Positions 7,054 through 14,016 are shown, counted from the stretch's first letter. The stretch: 17,563 bases of DNA from Chloroflexi bacterium RBG_16_57_11 (GCA_001795165.1 MGNS01000150.1:113588-131150), one strand, 5' to 3'. The notes: a model not told the origin generated them from the letters alone. Program-made: numbers and translations.

Positions 7054-8472
7054 TTACCGCGGCCAGGAGGCGTCGATCTCGGCCAGGACGGTATCCAGAT
7101 CAGCAGCGCCCGACACCCAGTCGGTCATGCCTTTCCAGAACGAGCCACCGCCGACCTCGCCCGGCATCAGGTCCGAGCCGTCGAAGCGGAAGCTGGTGGC
7201 TTGCGATACCAGCGCGGCAATGCCGCGCTCCAGATCCACACCGTACATCTCCGGCGTAGCGGTCTGGTGCGCCGCCAGCGCTCCACCCGTCTCCAGCCAG
7301 CCAGAGGCCGACTGCGGCGTGGTGAAGTACTCCATCAATGCCCGCACTTCAGGCCGGTCGTTGAACATCGCCATGATGTCCCCAGCCACCAGGAACGGCT
7401 TCCCGTACGCATCGTCGATCGGAGGCAGGTAGAAGAAGTCATAATCTACCCCAGCCTTCGCTTCCGGTGGGAAGAACCCGGTGATGAAGTTGCCCTGTTT
7501 GTGCAGCCAGCATTTCGGCGGCTGCTCGAACATCGGCGCCGGCGCATCCCCAAAGAACGTCGACACGATCGACGGCTGGCCGCCGTAGGCGTAGCCTTCC
7601 GTGAACCACAGCTCGCCCAATGTCTCGGCGGCGTTGGTCACTTCCGGCGATGAGAACGGCAACTCACCCACTACCCACGCATCGTAATTCTCCAGCGTGG
7701 TGGTGCGCAGCATGATCTCTTCCATCCAGTCCGTCGCCGGCCAACCGGTCGCCGCACCACTCTCGATGCCCACGCACCACGGCGCATCACCGTCCGACTT
7801 GATCTGCTCGCTCAACGCCAGCATCTCATCCCAGGTCGTCGGGATGGTGTACCCGGCGGCATCGAAGTCATCCTTCGGATACCACACCAGGCTCTTGCCG
7901 TTGAAGCGGTGCCATACACCCGCCGTCTGACCACCAATCTGCGCCATGTCCAGCCACGACTGGTTGTACTGCTGCTCCAGCCAGTCTTCCGAGATAAAGG
8001 TCGTCGGATCGACGATCTTCCCCTGGCGCACGAAGTTCGCCAGCAACCCCGGCTGCGGGAAGTCCGCTATGTCCGGCGCATCCCCGGCGTCCACACGGAT
8101 CGAGATCGAGCCTTCGAATTCCTTGCTACCGATGTAGTTCACATCGATGCCGGTGGCTTCTTCGAAGGCCTTCATCGACTCCTCGAACTTGACCTTGTCC
8201 GCATCGGTGAATGGGCCATCCACCACCACGGTCGTCCCCGTGTACTCGCCCGCCAGGGCCTTCTCTAATTCGCCGCCGGGCATGACAGGGAACTCGCCGG
8301 CAGGCATTTCCCCTGTCGAAGGTGCTTCTGTCTCTGCAGGAGCCTGTGTCTCAATCGGTGCCGGCGCTTCTGTCGCCGGGGCCGGTGTCGCGGCGGGCTG
8401 GCAGGCAGCCAGGACCATCGCCAGGATGACCAGGATCCCCATCAATTGCCATAGGGCTTTCTTTGCTTGCAT
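7054..8472 (-). CDS. aglE: Extracellular alpha-glucoside-binding lipoprotein of an ABC transporter (AglE-like)
   Basis: Solute-binding protein of the importer, 472 residues. Residues 1-23 are a lipoprotein signal peptide with lipobox LAAC, lipidated C24, followed by an Ala/Pro/Thr/Glu-rich linker (about 25-65) that tethers the domain to the membrane. The mature part is a family 1-type binding fold with the patterns GDAPDIADFPQPG, WYPKDDFDAAGYTIPTTWDE and CVGIESGAATGWPATDW. The last resembles AglE-type proteins that bind sucrose, maltose and trehalose. I chose the ATG at 8472 because it directly precedes the signal peptide and has AAGGAGAAG about 5-13 bases upstream. An in-frame ATG at 8553 would bury the signal peptide behind 27 residues. 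The codons look strongly G/C-ending, consistent with high expression. The substrate is inferred. Confidence 0.92.
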   Translation of the reverse strand: MQAKKALWQLMGILVILAMVLAACQPAATPAPATEAPAPIETQAPAETEAPSTGEMPAGEFPVMPGGELEKALAGEYTGTTVVVDGPFTDADKVKFEESMKAFEEATGIDVNYIGSKEFEGSISIRVDAGDAPDIADFPQPGLLANFVRQGKIVDPTTFISEDWLEQQYNQSWLDMAQIGGQTAGVWHRFNGKSLVWYPKDDFDAAGYTIPTTWDEMLALSEQIKSDGDAPWCVGIESGAATGWPATDWMEEIMLRTTTLENYDAWVVGELPFSSPEVTNAAETLGELWFTEGYAYGGQPSIVSTFFGDAPAPMFEQPPKCWLHKQGNFITGFFPPEAKAGVDYDFFYLPPIDDAYGKPFLVAGDIMAMFNDRPEVRALMEYFTTPQSASGWLETGGALAAHQTATPEMYGVDLERGIAALVSQATSFRFDGSDLMPGEVGGGSFWKGMTDWVSGAADLDTVLAEIDASWPR

Positions 8473-8589
8473 GTTTTCTTCTCCTTGAATGTTAGTCGTC
8501 TCAAAACGAGTGAACAGGTTTCGTTCCCAAAGACCATTGGACAGGAATTGCATCCTTCAGATTCGCATCACCTCCCTTCAAACAACAGA
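8473..8589 (-). promoter_or_regulatory. aglE 5' leader with a second, unused strong Shine-Dalgarno
   Basis: The 117 bp between the LacI gene and aglE contain the aglE ribosome site (AAGGAGAAG) and, further upstream, AAGGGAGGTGAT (plus-strand 8567-8578), which is nearly a full match to the anti-Shine-Dalgarno. No obvious gene starts at proper spacing from it: ATG 8553 is about 17 bases away, in frame with aglE, and a CTG about 10 bases away opens a frame of only 19 codons. I see no convincing promoter here, so aglE is probably co-transcribed with the regulator gene. Confidence 0.4.
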
Positions 8590-9624
8590 TCAAGAAACGA
8601 TCGCGCCACATGATTGCCGGATAACCAGACGGGTATCCAGGATCATTTGTTGGCTACAATTTTGTTCGCCCTGCAACATGCAAATCAGCAAATTGCAGGC
8701 CTGCCGGGCCAGCTCAACCGCCGGCAGGTGCACAGTGGTCAACGGAGGGTGCATATACTGCGCGAAGGGCAGATCGTCAAAACCAACCAGGGCGACGTCT
8801 TGCGGTACGCGCAGGTTTCGCTCTACCAGGGCGGCTTTTGCGCCCAACACCAGCGTATCGCTGGCAACGAAAGCAGCCGTGAACTGGGTGCCACGATCGA
8901 GCAAGTCCTTCATTTGTCGGTAGCCACTATCGACAGTGAAATCGCCGGATCGTACCAGGGTGTGGTCGAAGGGTATGCCTGCCGTCTCCAGGGCATTCTG
9001 ATAACCGCGCAAGCGATCCACCGCGGCGGTGTAAGCGGGATTCGCATTGGTGATACAAGCGATGCGTGTGTGTCCCAATTGAATCAAATGCGCCACAGCC
9101 ATTTCGGCTGAGGCGCAGTTATCTACATCCACAAAGCAAAAATCACTTCCGGGCAGTTGCCCGATCAAGACGGCGGGAAAACCCTCCTTCTCCAACACCC
9201 ACAACGCTTCGTCATCCAGGCGTGGGCCAGAGAGCAGTATGCCGTCGATGCGCTTGGCGCGCGCCATTTCCAGATAGATCTCTTTTTGGTGCTCCGGCTC
9301 GATGATGTCGATCATCAGGCGCATATCATGTTGGTGAACGACTTCGAGCAAACCTTCTAGCGTTTGGGTGATAAACGCATCGGAGGAGATGTGATGCGAT
9401 GAGCGAGTGAGAAAAAGGCCAATGATTTGGGCACGCTGGCTGACCAGGGCGCGCGCCGCGGCATTGGGCACATAGCCCATCTGTTCAGCGATCTGGAAGA
9501 CTCTCTGGCGGGTTTCCGGGCGGAGCTTGACGCCCTGGACATCGTTTAAGACCAGAGAAACCGTCGTGCGAGAAACGCCGGCGGCTTTGGCGACATCATG
9601 GCTGGTGACTCGATTTCCAACCAT
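8590..9624 (-). CDS. LacI-family transcriptional regulator (upstream copy, first gene of the sugar operon)
   Basis: A 344-residue regulator. The HTH is at about residues 6-27 (VTSHDVAKAAGVSRTTVSLV), the hinge at about 50-62 (GYVPNAAARALVS), then a sugar-binding core with RIDGILLSGP, HLIQLGHTRIACITNA, AFVASDTLVLGAKAAL and VGFDDLPFAQYMHPPLTTV. I chose ATG 9624 because it is close to the HTH and has AGG 6 bases upstream. An upstream GTG at 9663 lies inside the predicted operator and would fall near or before the transcription start. The recognition-helix residues (SRTTVS) differ from those of the second LacI protein (GLGTVS), so the two should bind different operators. It probably represses its own operon through the sites at 9658-9682. 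Confidence 0.93.
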   Translation of the reverse strand: MVGNRVTSHDVAKAAGVSRTTVSLVLNDVQGVKLRPETRQRVFQIAEQMGYVPNAAARALVSQRAQIIGLFLTRSSHHISSDAFITQTLEGLLEVVHQHDMRLMIDIIEPEHQKEIYLEMARAKRIDGILLSGPRLDDEALWVLEKEGFPAVLIGQLPGSDFCFVDVDNCASAEMAVAHLIQLGHTRIACITNANPAYTAAVDRLRGYQNALETAGIPFDHTLVRSGDFTVDSGYRQMKDLLDRGTQFTAAFVASDTLVLGAKAALVERNLRVPQDVALVGFDDLPFAQYMHPPLTTVHLPAVELARQACNLLICMLQGEQNCSQQMILDTRLVIRQSCGAIVS

Positions 9625-9657
9625 CGGATACCTGAGAACAGACTGGTTAATGGAGGT

Positions 9658-9682
9658 TAACACGTTTTAGTAACGCGTGTTA
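9658..9682 (-). promoter_or_regulatory. Tandem LacI-type operators (two 12-bp sites)
   Basis: Two near-palindromes centred on CG lie side by side: TAACACGTTTTA at 9658-9669 and TAACGCGTGTTA at 9671-9682. They share TAAC-R-CGT-K-TTA and their centres are 13 bp apart. The second starts right after the -10 box of the proximal promoter and covers its predicted +1. They lie 34 bp upstream of the regulator's start codon. Binding by that regulator is inferred from position. Confidence 0.75.
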
Positions 9683-9684
9683 AA

Positions 9685-9713
9685 AATATATCAGATTCCT
9701 ACTCGGCTGTCAA
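9685..9713 (-). promoter_or_regulatory. Proximal sigma70-like promoter of the sugar operon
   Basis: On the minus strand TTGACA (plus-strand 9708-9713) and TATATT (9685-9690) are separated by exactly 17 bp. The -35 is perfect and the -10 differs from consensus by one base. Predicted +1 is near 9678, inside the adjacent operator, which gives classic steric repression. It would drive the regulator gene and the genes downstream of it. Confidence 0.82.
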
Positions 9714-9731
9714 TAGCCACTTTGAATGGGG

Positions 9732-9745
9732 TGGAACCGTTTCCA
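9732..9745 (-). promoter_or_regulatory. LacI-type operator of a second kind
   Basis: On the minus strand TGGAAACGGTTCCA: 12 of 14 positions are symmetric around a central CG. It abuts the -10 box of the distal promoter and covers the predicted +1 (about 9739). Its half-site (TGGAA) differs from that of the tandem sites (TAAC), suggesting another LacI-family protein, possibly the product of 1284-2306. Confidence 0.65.
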
Positions 9746-9774
9746 ATTTTACCGCTATGGGTATGGGCTGTCAA
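9746..9774 (-). promoter_or_regulatory. Distal sigma70-like promoter of the sugar operon
   Basis: On the minus strand TTGACA (plus-strand 9769-9774) and TAAAAT (9746-9751) are separated by 17 bp. It begins only 16 bp after the elp3 stop codon and I see no terminator hairpin in between, so some elp3 read-through into the sugar operon is possible. Confidence 0.78.
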
Positions 9775-9790
9775 GCGTTTTTGTGCCGTT

Positions 9791-11398
9791 TTACTCCAAA
9801 TTCGCCAGCGATTTGATCAGGTACCGGTCGCCCCGCTCGAAACCCAGGCGCAGGTAATACGGCCGTGTGCCGATGGCGGCGATCACCGCCAGGCGCCGAT
9901 ACCCCGCCTGGCGAGCGATGCGCTCGGCTTCTTCGATCAACCGTCGCCCCAGACCGCTATGCTGTGCGGCTCCATTTTCATCGCTACCGACCGGCAAAGA
10001 TTGACCATAGATGTGCACTTCGCGGATGATGGCGGCGCCGTCCAATTCGGCCAATCCAGTTTTTAGCGCCTCCGGCTCGGGCAGGGATAGCCGTAAAAAG
10101 CCTGCCAGGTGGTCTTCTTGTGTATCAAAGGATAAGAAGTGCTCCTGGCTTTCTGCGGCCTGGTAAACCAGGTCGTGCAAGGCCAGCGAATTATGATCGA
10201 CTTTACGCCCTCGCACTTCCCGGCAGCGCACGCAGCAACAGGTCTCGCCTCGCCGGCGAAGCTCTTCCTGTACGTCCTGGCGCAGGCTGGTACGCTTGTT
10301 CCCTTCCACAACATAGGTCGAGGGGATATCGCGAATGACCCGGTTCACCCGGCAGTAACGAGGGATGGTGGGCTTGACATCGGCGATCAGCTCAACCAGC
10401 TCCGGAGTGGTATACGGACGGTACTCGCCACGCAGCCAATAGGCGTACAGATCGGTGTTCTCAAGCAGTTGGTTGGGATAGATTTTGATCTCATCCGGGT
10501 ATAAACCATCCCACAAACGGGCAAAATCCTGGCGATCGGAATCCAGGGTGGCCCCAAGCAGGTTGGGCATCCAGTGAAGAACGATCTTGAAGCCAGCAGC
10601 GCGCAGCAATTCGACCGCTCGGCGCGTCTCGACGACGGTGTGCCCGCGCTGGTTCAAGGCGAGGATGGAATCATCCATGCTTTGTACACCCATTTGGACT
10701 TTGGTCACACCCAGATCGCGCAACCAGGCCAGCTCAGCACCATCCACTTCATCGGGCCGTGTCTCAATCACCAGACCCACATTACGGTGAATAGCCGTTT
10801 CATTTCGCGAATGCGCTTCTGCCAGAGAAGTTGAGTCAATCCCATTCAACGCGTCAAAGCAGCGCAGGACAAACCATTCCTGGTAGTCGCGACGATAGGC
10901 GCTCCAGGTGCCGCCCAAGATGAGCAATTCAACTTTCTCTGTCGGATGACCCACCTCATTCAAAGCCCGCAGGCGCGCAGAGACCTGATCATAGGGATCA
11001 AAGGCGTGCTCCAGGGCGCGGCGGGCACCCGGCTCATCCGGCAGGTAGCTTTTCGGCATACGCACATCCGTGGGGCAGAAGATGCACCTACCCGGGCAAG
11101 GATACGGCTTGGTCAGCACGGTGACCGTGGTTACCCCCGAAAGCGTGCGCACCGGTTTTAAGCGAATGCGCGCCAGTAAGTCTGGATCGGGTGACCATTC
11201 ACCGGTTTCGACGAGCTGGCGATAGACAGCCACCAGCAAATGCTTACCGACATAGCCGCCATTCGAAAGCGGGCGGCCGCGCACCGCCTCCGTGACGGGT
11301 TTTCCAGCCCGCACCTCTTCGAGGATCTGGCGGGCGAATGCCAATCCTTCAGAGGTCGGTGTTCGCAGTTCAATCCAGGATGGTTTTTTTTCGTTCAT
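9791..11398 (-). CDS. elp3: Elp3-type radical SAM/GNAT tRNA uridine-34 modification enzyme
   Basis: Elp3 is the catalytic subunit of eukaryotic Elongator and starts 5-carboxymethyl modification of wobble uridine (cm5U34) in tRNA, using acetyl-CoA and a radical SAM centre. Some bacteria have it as a single protein. In the 535 residues seen here, the 4Fe-4S cysteines are C101, C105 and C108 (CPGRCIFC), followed by SYLPDEPGARRA at 117-128 and LLILGGTWSAY at 158-168. VVEGNKRTSLRQ lies at 363-374, and a Cys-rich stretch at 387-392 (CCCVRC) fits the Elp3 zinc region. The C-terminal GNAT domain is at about 455-535, with acetyl-CoA loop QHSGLGRRLIEEAE at 479-492 and TRPYYLRLGF at 511-520. I chose ATG 11398 because the frame extended to 11467 would overlap the divergent gene. 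No strong Shine-Dalgarno is visible and the leader would be about 7 bases. Confidence 0.93.
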   Translation of the reverse strand: MNEKKPSWIELRTPTSEGLAFARQILEEVRAGKPVTEAVRGRPLSNGGYVGKHLLVAVYRQLVETGEWSPDPDLLARIRLKPVRTLSGVTTVTVLTKPYPCPGRCIFCPTDVRMPKSYLPDEPGARRALEHAFDPYDQVSARLRALNEVGHPTEKVELLILGGTWSAYRRDYQEWFVLRCFDALNGIDSTSLAEAHSRNETAIHRNVGLVIETRPDEVDGAELAWLRDLGVTKVQMGVQSMDDSILALNQRGHTVVETRRAVELLRAAGFKIVLHWMPNLLGATLDSDRQDFARLWDGLYPDEIKIYPNQLLENTDLYAYWLRGEYRPYTTPELVELIADVKPTIPRYCRVNRVIRDIPSTYVVEGNKRTSLRQDVQEELRRRGETCCCVRCREVRGRKVDHNSLALHDLVYQAAESQEHFLSFDTQEDHLAGFLRLSLPEPEALKTGLAELDGAAIIREVHIYGQSLPVGSDENGAAQHSGLGRRLIEEAERIARQAGYRRLAVIAAIGTRPYYLRLGFERGDRYLIKSLANLE

Positions 11399-11404
11399 TA
11401 CCAG

Positions 11405-11422
11405 TAAGCTTATAATACATTC
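11405..11422. promoter_or_regulatory. Bidirectional -10 element between elp3 and the methyltransferase gene
   Basis: Plus strand TATAAT at 11411-11416 ends six bases before the ATG at 11423, which puts +1 at or next to the start codon (leaderless mRNA). The overlapping minus-strand hexamer TATTAT (11417 down to 11412) is placed to start elp3 with a leader of about 7 bases. Neither direction has a clear -35. The T-run at 11384-11391 is the only candidate on the plus side. Confidence 0.65.
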
Positions 11423-12160
11423 ATGAATACTGATACCAGCCAGCGACTCATCAAGCTCAACCGTCAATTTTACCAGACCTTTGCCAACCCTTTTTCGATC
11501 ACCCGCCAGCGGCTGCAGCCGGGTGTACGCCGGTTGCTGGAAAGAATACCTGCCGACGCACGCCTGTTGGATCTGGGTTGCGGAAATGGCGAGCTGTGGC
11601 GGGGGTTATTGAGCCGTGGTTACCGCGGGCAATACCTGGGCCTGGATTTCAGTGCAGGGCTGTTGCAGGCTGCAAGAGAACGGTCCGCGACTGAGGCAAG
11701 CCTCTATCGACCCGAATTCCTCCAGGTCGAGCTGACCAACCCAGACTGGGTTAACGCAATCTCGAAGCCATCGATAGAGATCGTGACGGCTTTCGCAGTT
11801 TTGCACCACCTGCCCGGGATCGAAACAAGACTGCAAGTCCTCCACCAGGTCAGGAAGCTGCTCGCCTCCCAGGGTCGTCTGTATCTTTCTAACTGGCAAT
11901 TTCTGAGCAGCGAACGGCTGCGCGCCCGCATCCAACCATGGGAGACGATCGACATGACCGCAGAACAGGTCGATCCGGGCGACTATTTACTGGATTGGCG
12001 ACAGGGCGGCTATGGATTGCGCTATGTCCATCACCTCGACCATCTGGAGCTGGCAGCACTGGCGCAGGAAAGCGGATTTCGCATCCTGGAAACCTTCTAT
12101 TCAGACGGTAAAGGTGGGCAATTAAGCTTATACCAGGTCTGGGAACCGCTCCAGCAATAG
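11423..12160 (+). CDS. Class I SAM methyltransferase resembling the Trm9/ALKBH8 tRNA-U34 type
   Basis: A 245-residue Rossmann-fold methyltransferase. SAM motif I is LLDLGCGNG at 48-56, the acidic ribose-binding residue is D75 in YLGLDFS, and the motif IV region is VTAFAVLHHLPG at 121-132. A short N-terminal helix region with FANPFSITRQR (20-30) and the C-terminal GDYLLDW (186-192) plus RYVHHLDHLEL (200-210), then ESGF, recall Trm9-type enzymes, which methyl-esterify cm5U34 made by Elongator. Divergent pairing with elp3 supports this. The resemblance is from memory of the family and not from a search, so a small-molecule methyltransferase or a CmoM-like enzyme remains possible. The ATG has no Shine-Dalgarno and lies six bases after TATAAT, so it is probably leaderless. 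Confidence 0.85.
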   Translation: MNTDTSQRLIKLNRQFYQTFANPFSITRQRLQPGVRRLLERIPADARLLDLGCGNGELWRGLLSRGYRGQYLGLDFSAGLLQAARERSATEASLYRPEFLQVELTNPDWVNAISKPSIEIVTAFAVLHHLPGIETRLQVLHQVRKLLASQGRLYLSNWQFLSSERLRARIQPWETIDMTAEQVDPGDYLLDWRQGGYGLRYVHHLDHLELAALAQESGFRILETFYSDGKGGQLSLYQVWEPLQQ

Positions 12161-12166
12161 TATAAT
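12161..12166 (+). promoter_or_regulatory. -10 element (TATAAT) for the metallophosphoesterase gene
   Basis: A consensus TATAAT begins directly after the methyltransferase stop codon, 41 bases before the ATG at 12208. No good -35 is visible at 17-18 bp. It may give the phosphoesterase gene its own transcript of about 35-base leader. Confidence 0.45.
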
Positions 12167-12207
12167 AGAAGTTTGAATATCCATATTGCTTGATTACGCC
12201 AACCCGA

Positions 12208-12936
12208 ATGCGTGCATTAATTATTTCTGACATTCATGCCAATCTAACTGCCCTGGAAGCCGTCCTGGCCGAATCAGGCGAGTTCGATGCCGTGTGGTGT
12301 CTTGGGGACCTGGTCGGTTACGGACCAAACCCGAATGAATGCATTGCCCTGGTACGTTCTCTGCCCAATCTCCTGTGCATTATCGGCAATCACGACGCGG
12401 CTTCTCTGGACCGGATCGATATCGAAGCGTTCAATCCGGAAGCCCGTACCGCCATCCGATGGACCCAAAACACGCTGGACGACGGCAGCCGGGCGTTCCT
12501 GAAAAGCCTGCCCGAAAAAATTGAGCTTGACAAAGTCACCTTAGCGCATGGCAGCCCCCGACACCCGGTTTGGGAATATCTTCTCGACACCCGAACAGCG
12601 ACGTTGAATTTCGACTTTTTTTCGACACCGTTGTGCTTCGTCGGCCACACACACTTGCCGGTGATCTACTCGATGAGCGCCAGCAATCATATGGCACGCT
12701 TGAGCATCCCGGACGCAAACCAGTTGCTCGCATTGCCGGATCGGGCGATCGTCAACCCTGGCTCCGTCGGCCAGCCGCGCGACCGCGATCCGCGGGCAGC
12801 ATTTGCCTTGTTCGATACCGAGGCCAATCTGCTGGATTACCGGCGCGTCGCTTATAATTTTATCGAGGTCCAGGACCGAATGGCAGCAGCAGGGCTACCG
12901 AAACGGCACATCCAACGACTGGCAGCCGGATGGTAA
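12208..12936 (+). CDS. Calcineurin-like metallophosphoesterase
   Basis: A 242-residue di-metal phosphoesterase, presumably cytoplasmic. All metal-binding blocks are present: SDIHAN (D8, H10), GDLVGYG (D34), GNHD (N61, H62), HGS (H114) and GHTHLP (H147, H149). NPGSVGQPRD near the C-terminus is typical of the single-domain bacterial group related to the YfcE/ApaH-like phosphatases. The substrate (nucleotide, phosphodiester or phosphoprotein) cannot be inferred. I chose ATG 12208 because MRALIISDIHAN is the normal beginning of the fold. An in-frame TTG at 12190 is the alternative. No Shine-Dalgarno is visible for either. It lies 47 bp after the methyltransferase gene and could be co-transcribed with it. 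Confidence 0.9.
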   Translation: MRALIISDIHANLTALEAVLAESGEFDAVWCLGDLVGYGPNPNECIALVRSLPNLLCIIGNHDAASLDRIDIEAFNPEARTAIRWTQNTLDDGSRAFLKSLPEKIELDKVTLAHGSPRHPVWEYLLDTRTATLNFDFFSTPLCFVGHTHLPVIYSMSASNHMARLSIPDANQLLALPDRAIVNPGSVGQPRDRDPRAAFALFDTEANLLDYRRVAYNFIEVQDRMAAAGLPKRHIQRLAAGW

Positions 12937-12983
12937 GTGTCATTCACAAACAAATCTAGCCCATAATTTCCAAAGGAACTATT

Positions 12984-12995
12984 TTGGCGCGCCAA
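12984..12995. promoter_or_regulatory. 12-bp perfect palindrome upstream of the DUF4349 gene
   Basis: TTGGCGCGCCAA lies 40 bp upstream of the next start codon in an otherwise AT-rich 99-bp gap. CATAAT at 12962-12967 could be a weak -10, which would place the palindrome about 10-20 bases into the transcript. It is a candidate operator for an unknown regulator. Confidence 0.35.
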
Positions 12996-13035
12996 CCGTC
13001 TTGTTTCTAACGAACACTTTAGGAGGATCGATCAG

Positions 13036-14016
13036 ATGTCCCTGCCAGTTAGAAACCCCCTCGCCCGTTGGATCATCCCAATCTTGATCGGCATCCTGGT
13101 ATTGAGCGCCTGTGCGGGAGCCGCAACGCCAAGGGAAGAGCCAGCCTTCGACCAATCGGTGGGAGTGGCGCCTGCTGCGCCTCCCGTGCCAGGTGAATTC
13201 GTCCGCGAAGTCGAGGGAGGCGCCTCCCGGTCGGTGACCAAGACTTCCATTCAAGGCGCCGAGCGCATTGTAATCAAGAACGGCAACCTGTCGATCGTCG
13301 TGGTCGACCCGCCGAAATCGATGGACGCCATCAGCCAGATGGCACAGGAGATGGGCGGTTTTGTCGTTTCCGCCAACCTGTACAAGGAGCAGTTGAGTAG
13401 CGGGATTGAAGTGCCGCGGGCTTCGGTCACGATCCGTGTGCCGGCCGAGAGGATGGATGAGGCTGTACGCCGAATCCGCGAACAGAGCAACCAGGATCCG
13501 CTCAGCGAAAACATCACCAGCCAGGATGTCACCAGTGAATACGTTGACCTGCAGTCGCGGTTAAAGAACCTGGAAGCTGCTGAAGCTGAGCTCACCAAGA
13601 TTATGCAGGATGCAAACAGGACCGAAGATGTACTGGCGGTCTACAACCAGCTGGTCTCTATACGGGAACAGATCGAGGTGATTAAAGGCCAGATCAAGTA
13701 TTATGACGAATCAGCGGCGCTGTCAGCCATCAGCGTCGAGCTGATCGCCGACGAGGCAGTTCAGCCGATCGAGATCGGCGGATGGCAGCCGCAGGGCGTG
13801 CTAAAAAATGCAGTTGAAGCCCTGATCCGTTCGCTACAGTTCCTGGCCACTGCCATCATCTGGATTGTGATATGGGTCCTGCCAGTATTGGCAATCCTGT
13901 TCGTGATTTTCATCCTGCCGCCGCTGCTGCTCATCCGGTTCTGGACCCGGCGCAGGAAGCAAAAGGCGGCCCAAAAACAACCTCCTACCCCGCCTACGGC
14001 AATCCCACCGGCGTAG
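13036..14016 (+). CDS. DUF4349 domain lipoprotein
   Basis: A 326-residue membrane-anchored protein of unknown function. Residues 1-25 are a lipoprotein signal peptide with lipobox LSAC and lipidated C26, then a Pro/Ala-rich linker. The DUF4349 domain covers about 74-302. Its hallmark stretch is ENITSQDVTSEYVDLQSRLK at 158-177, followed by a coiled coil (about 173-220) and KYYDESAALSAISVEL. A C-terminal transmembrane helix (about 266-302) is followed by a basic tail RFWTRRRKQK and a Pro-rich end, the positive-inside arrangement for a cytoplasmic C-terminus. The ATG has a strong Shine-Dalgarno, AGGAGG at 13021-13026, nine bases upstream. A terminator hairpin follows, so it is probably monocistronic. 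Confidence 0.92.
   Translation: MSLPVRNPLARWIIPILIGILVLSACAGAATPREEPAFDQSVGVAPAAPPVPGEFVREVEGGASRSVTKTSIQGAERIVIKNGNLSIVVVDPPKSMDAISQMAQEMGGFVVSANLYKEQLSSGIEVPRASVTIRVPAERMDEAVRRIREQSNQDPLSENITSQDVTSEYVDLQSRLKNLEAAEAELTKIMQDANRTEDVLAVYNQLVSIREQIEVIKGQIKYYDESAALSAISVELIADEAVQPIEIGGWQPQGVLKNAVEALIRSLQFLATAIIWIVIWVLPVLAILFVIFILPPLLLIRFWTRRRKQKAAQKQPPTPPTAIPPA

Noticed and set aside
8473..8553. Extended aglE start at 8553
   Set aside because: It would place 27 residues before an intact lipoprotein signal peptide, and the ATG at 8472 has a better-spaced Shine-Dalgarno.
9625..9663. Extended LacI start (GTG) at 9663
   Set aside because: The codon lies inside the predicted operator, has no Shine-Dalgarno and is only about 15 bases from the predicted +1.
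11399..11467. Longer elp3 N-terminus up to 11467
   Set aside because: It would overlap the first 45 bases of the divergent methyltransferase gene and is not needed for the Elp3 fold.
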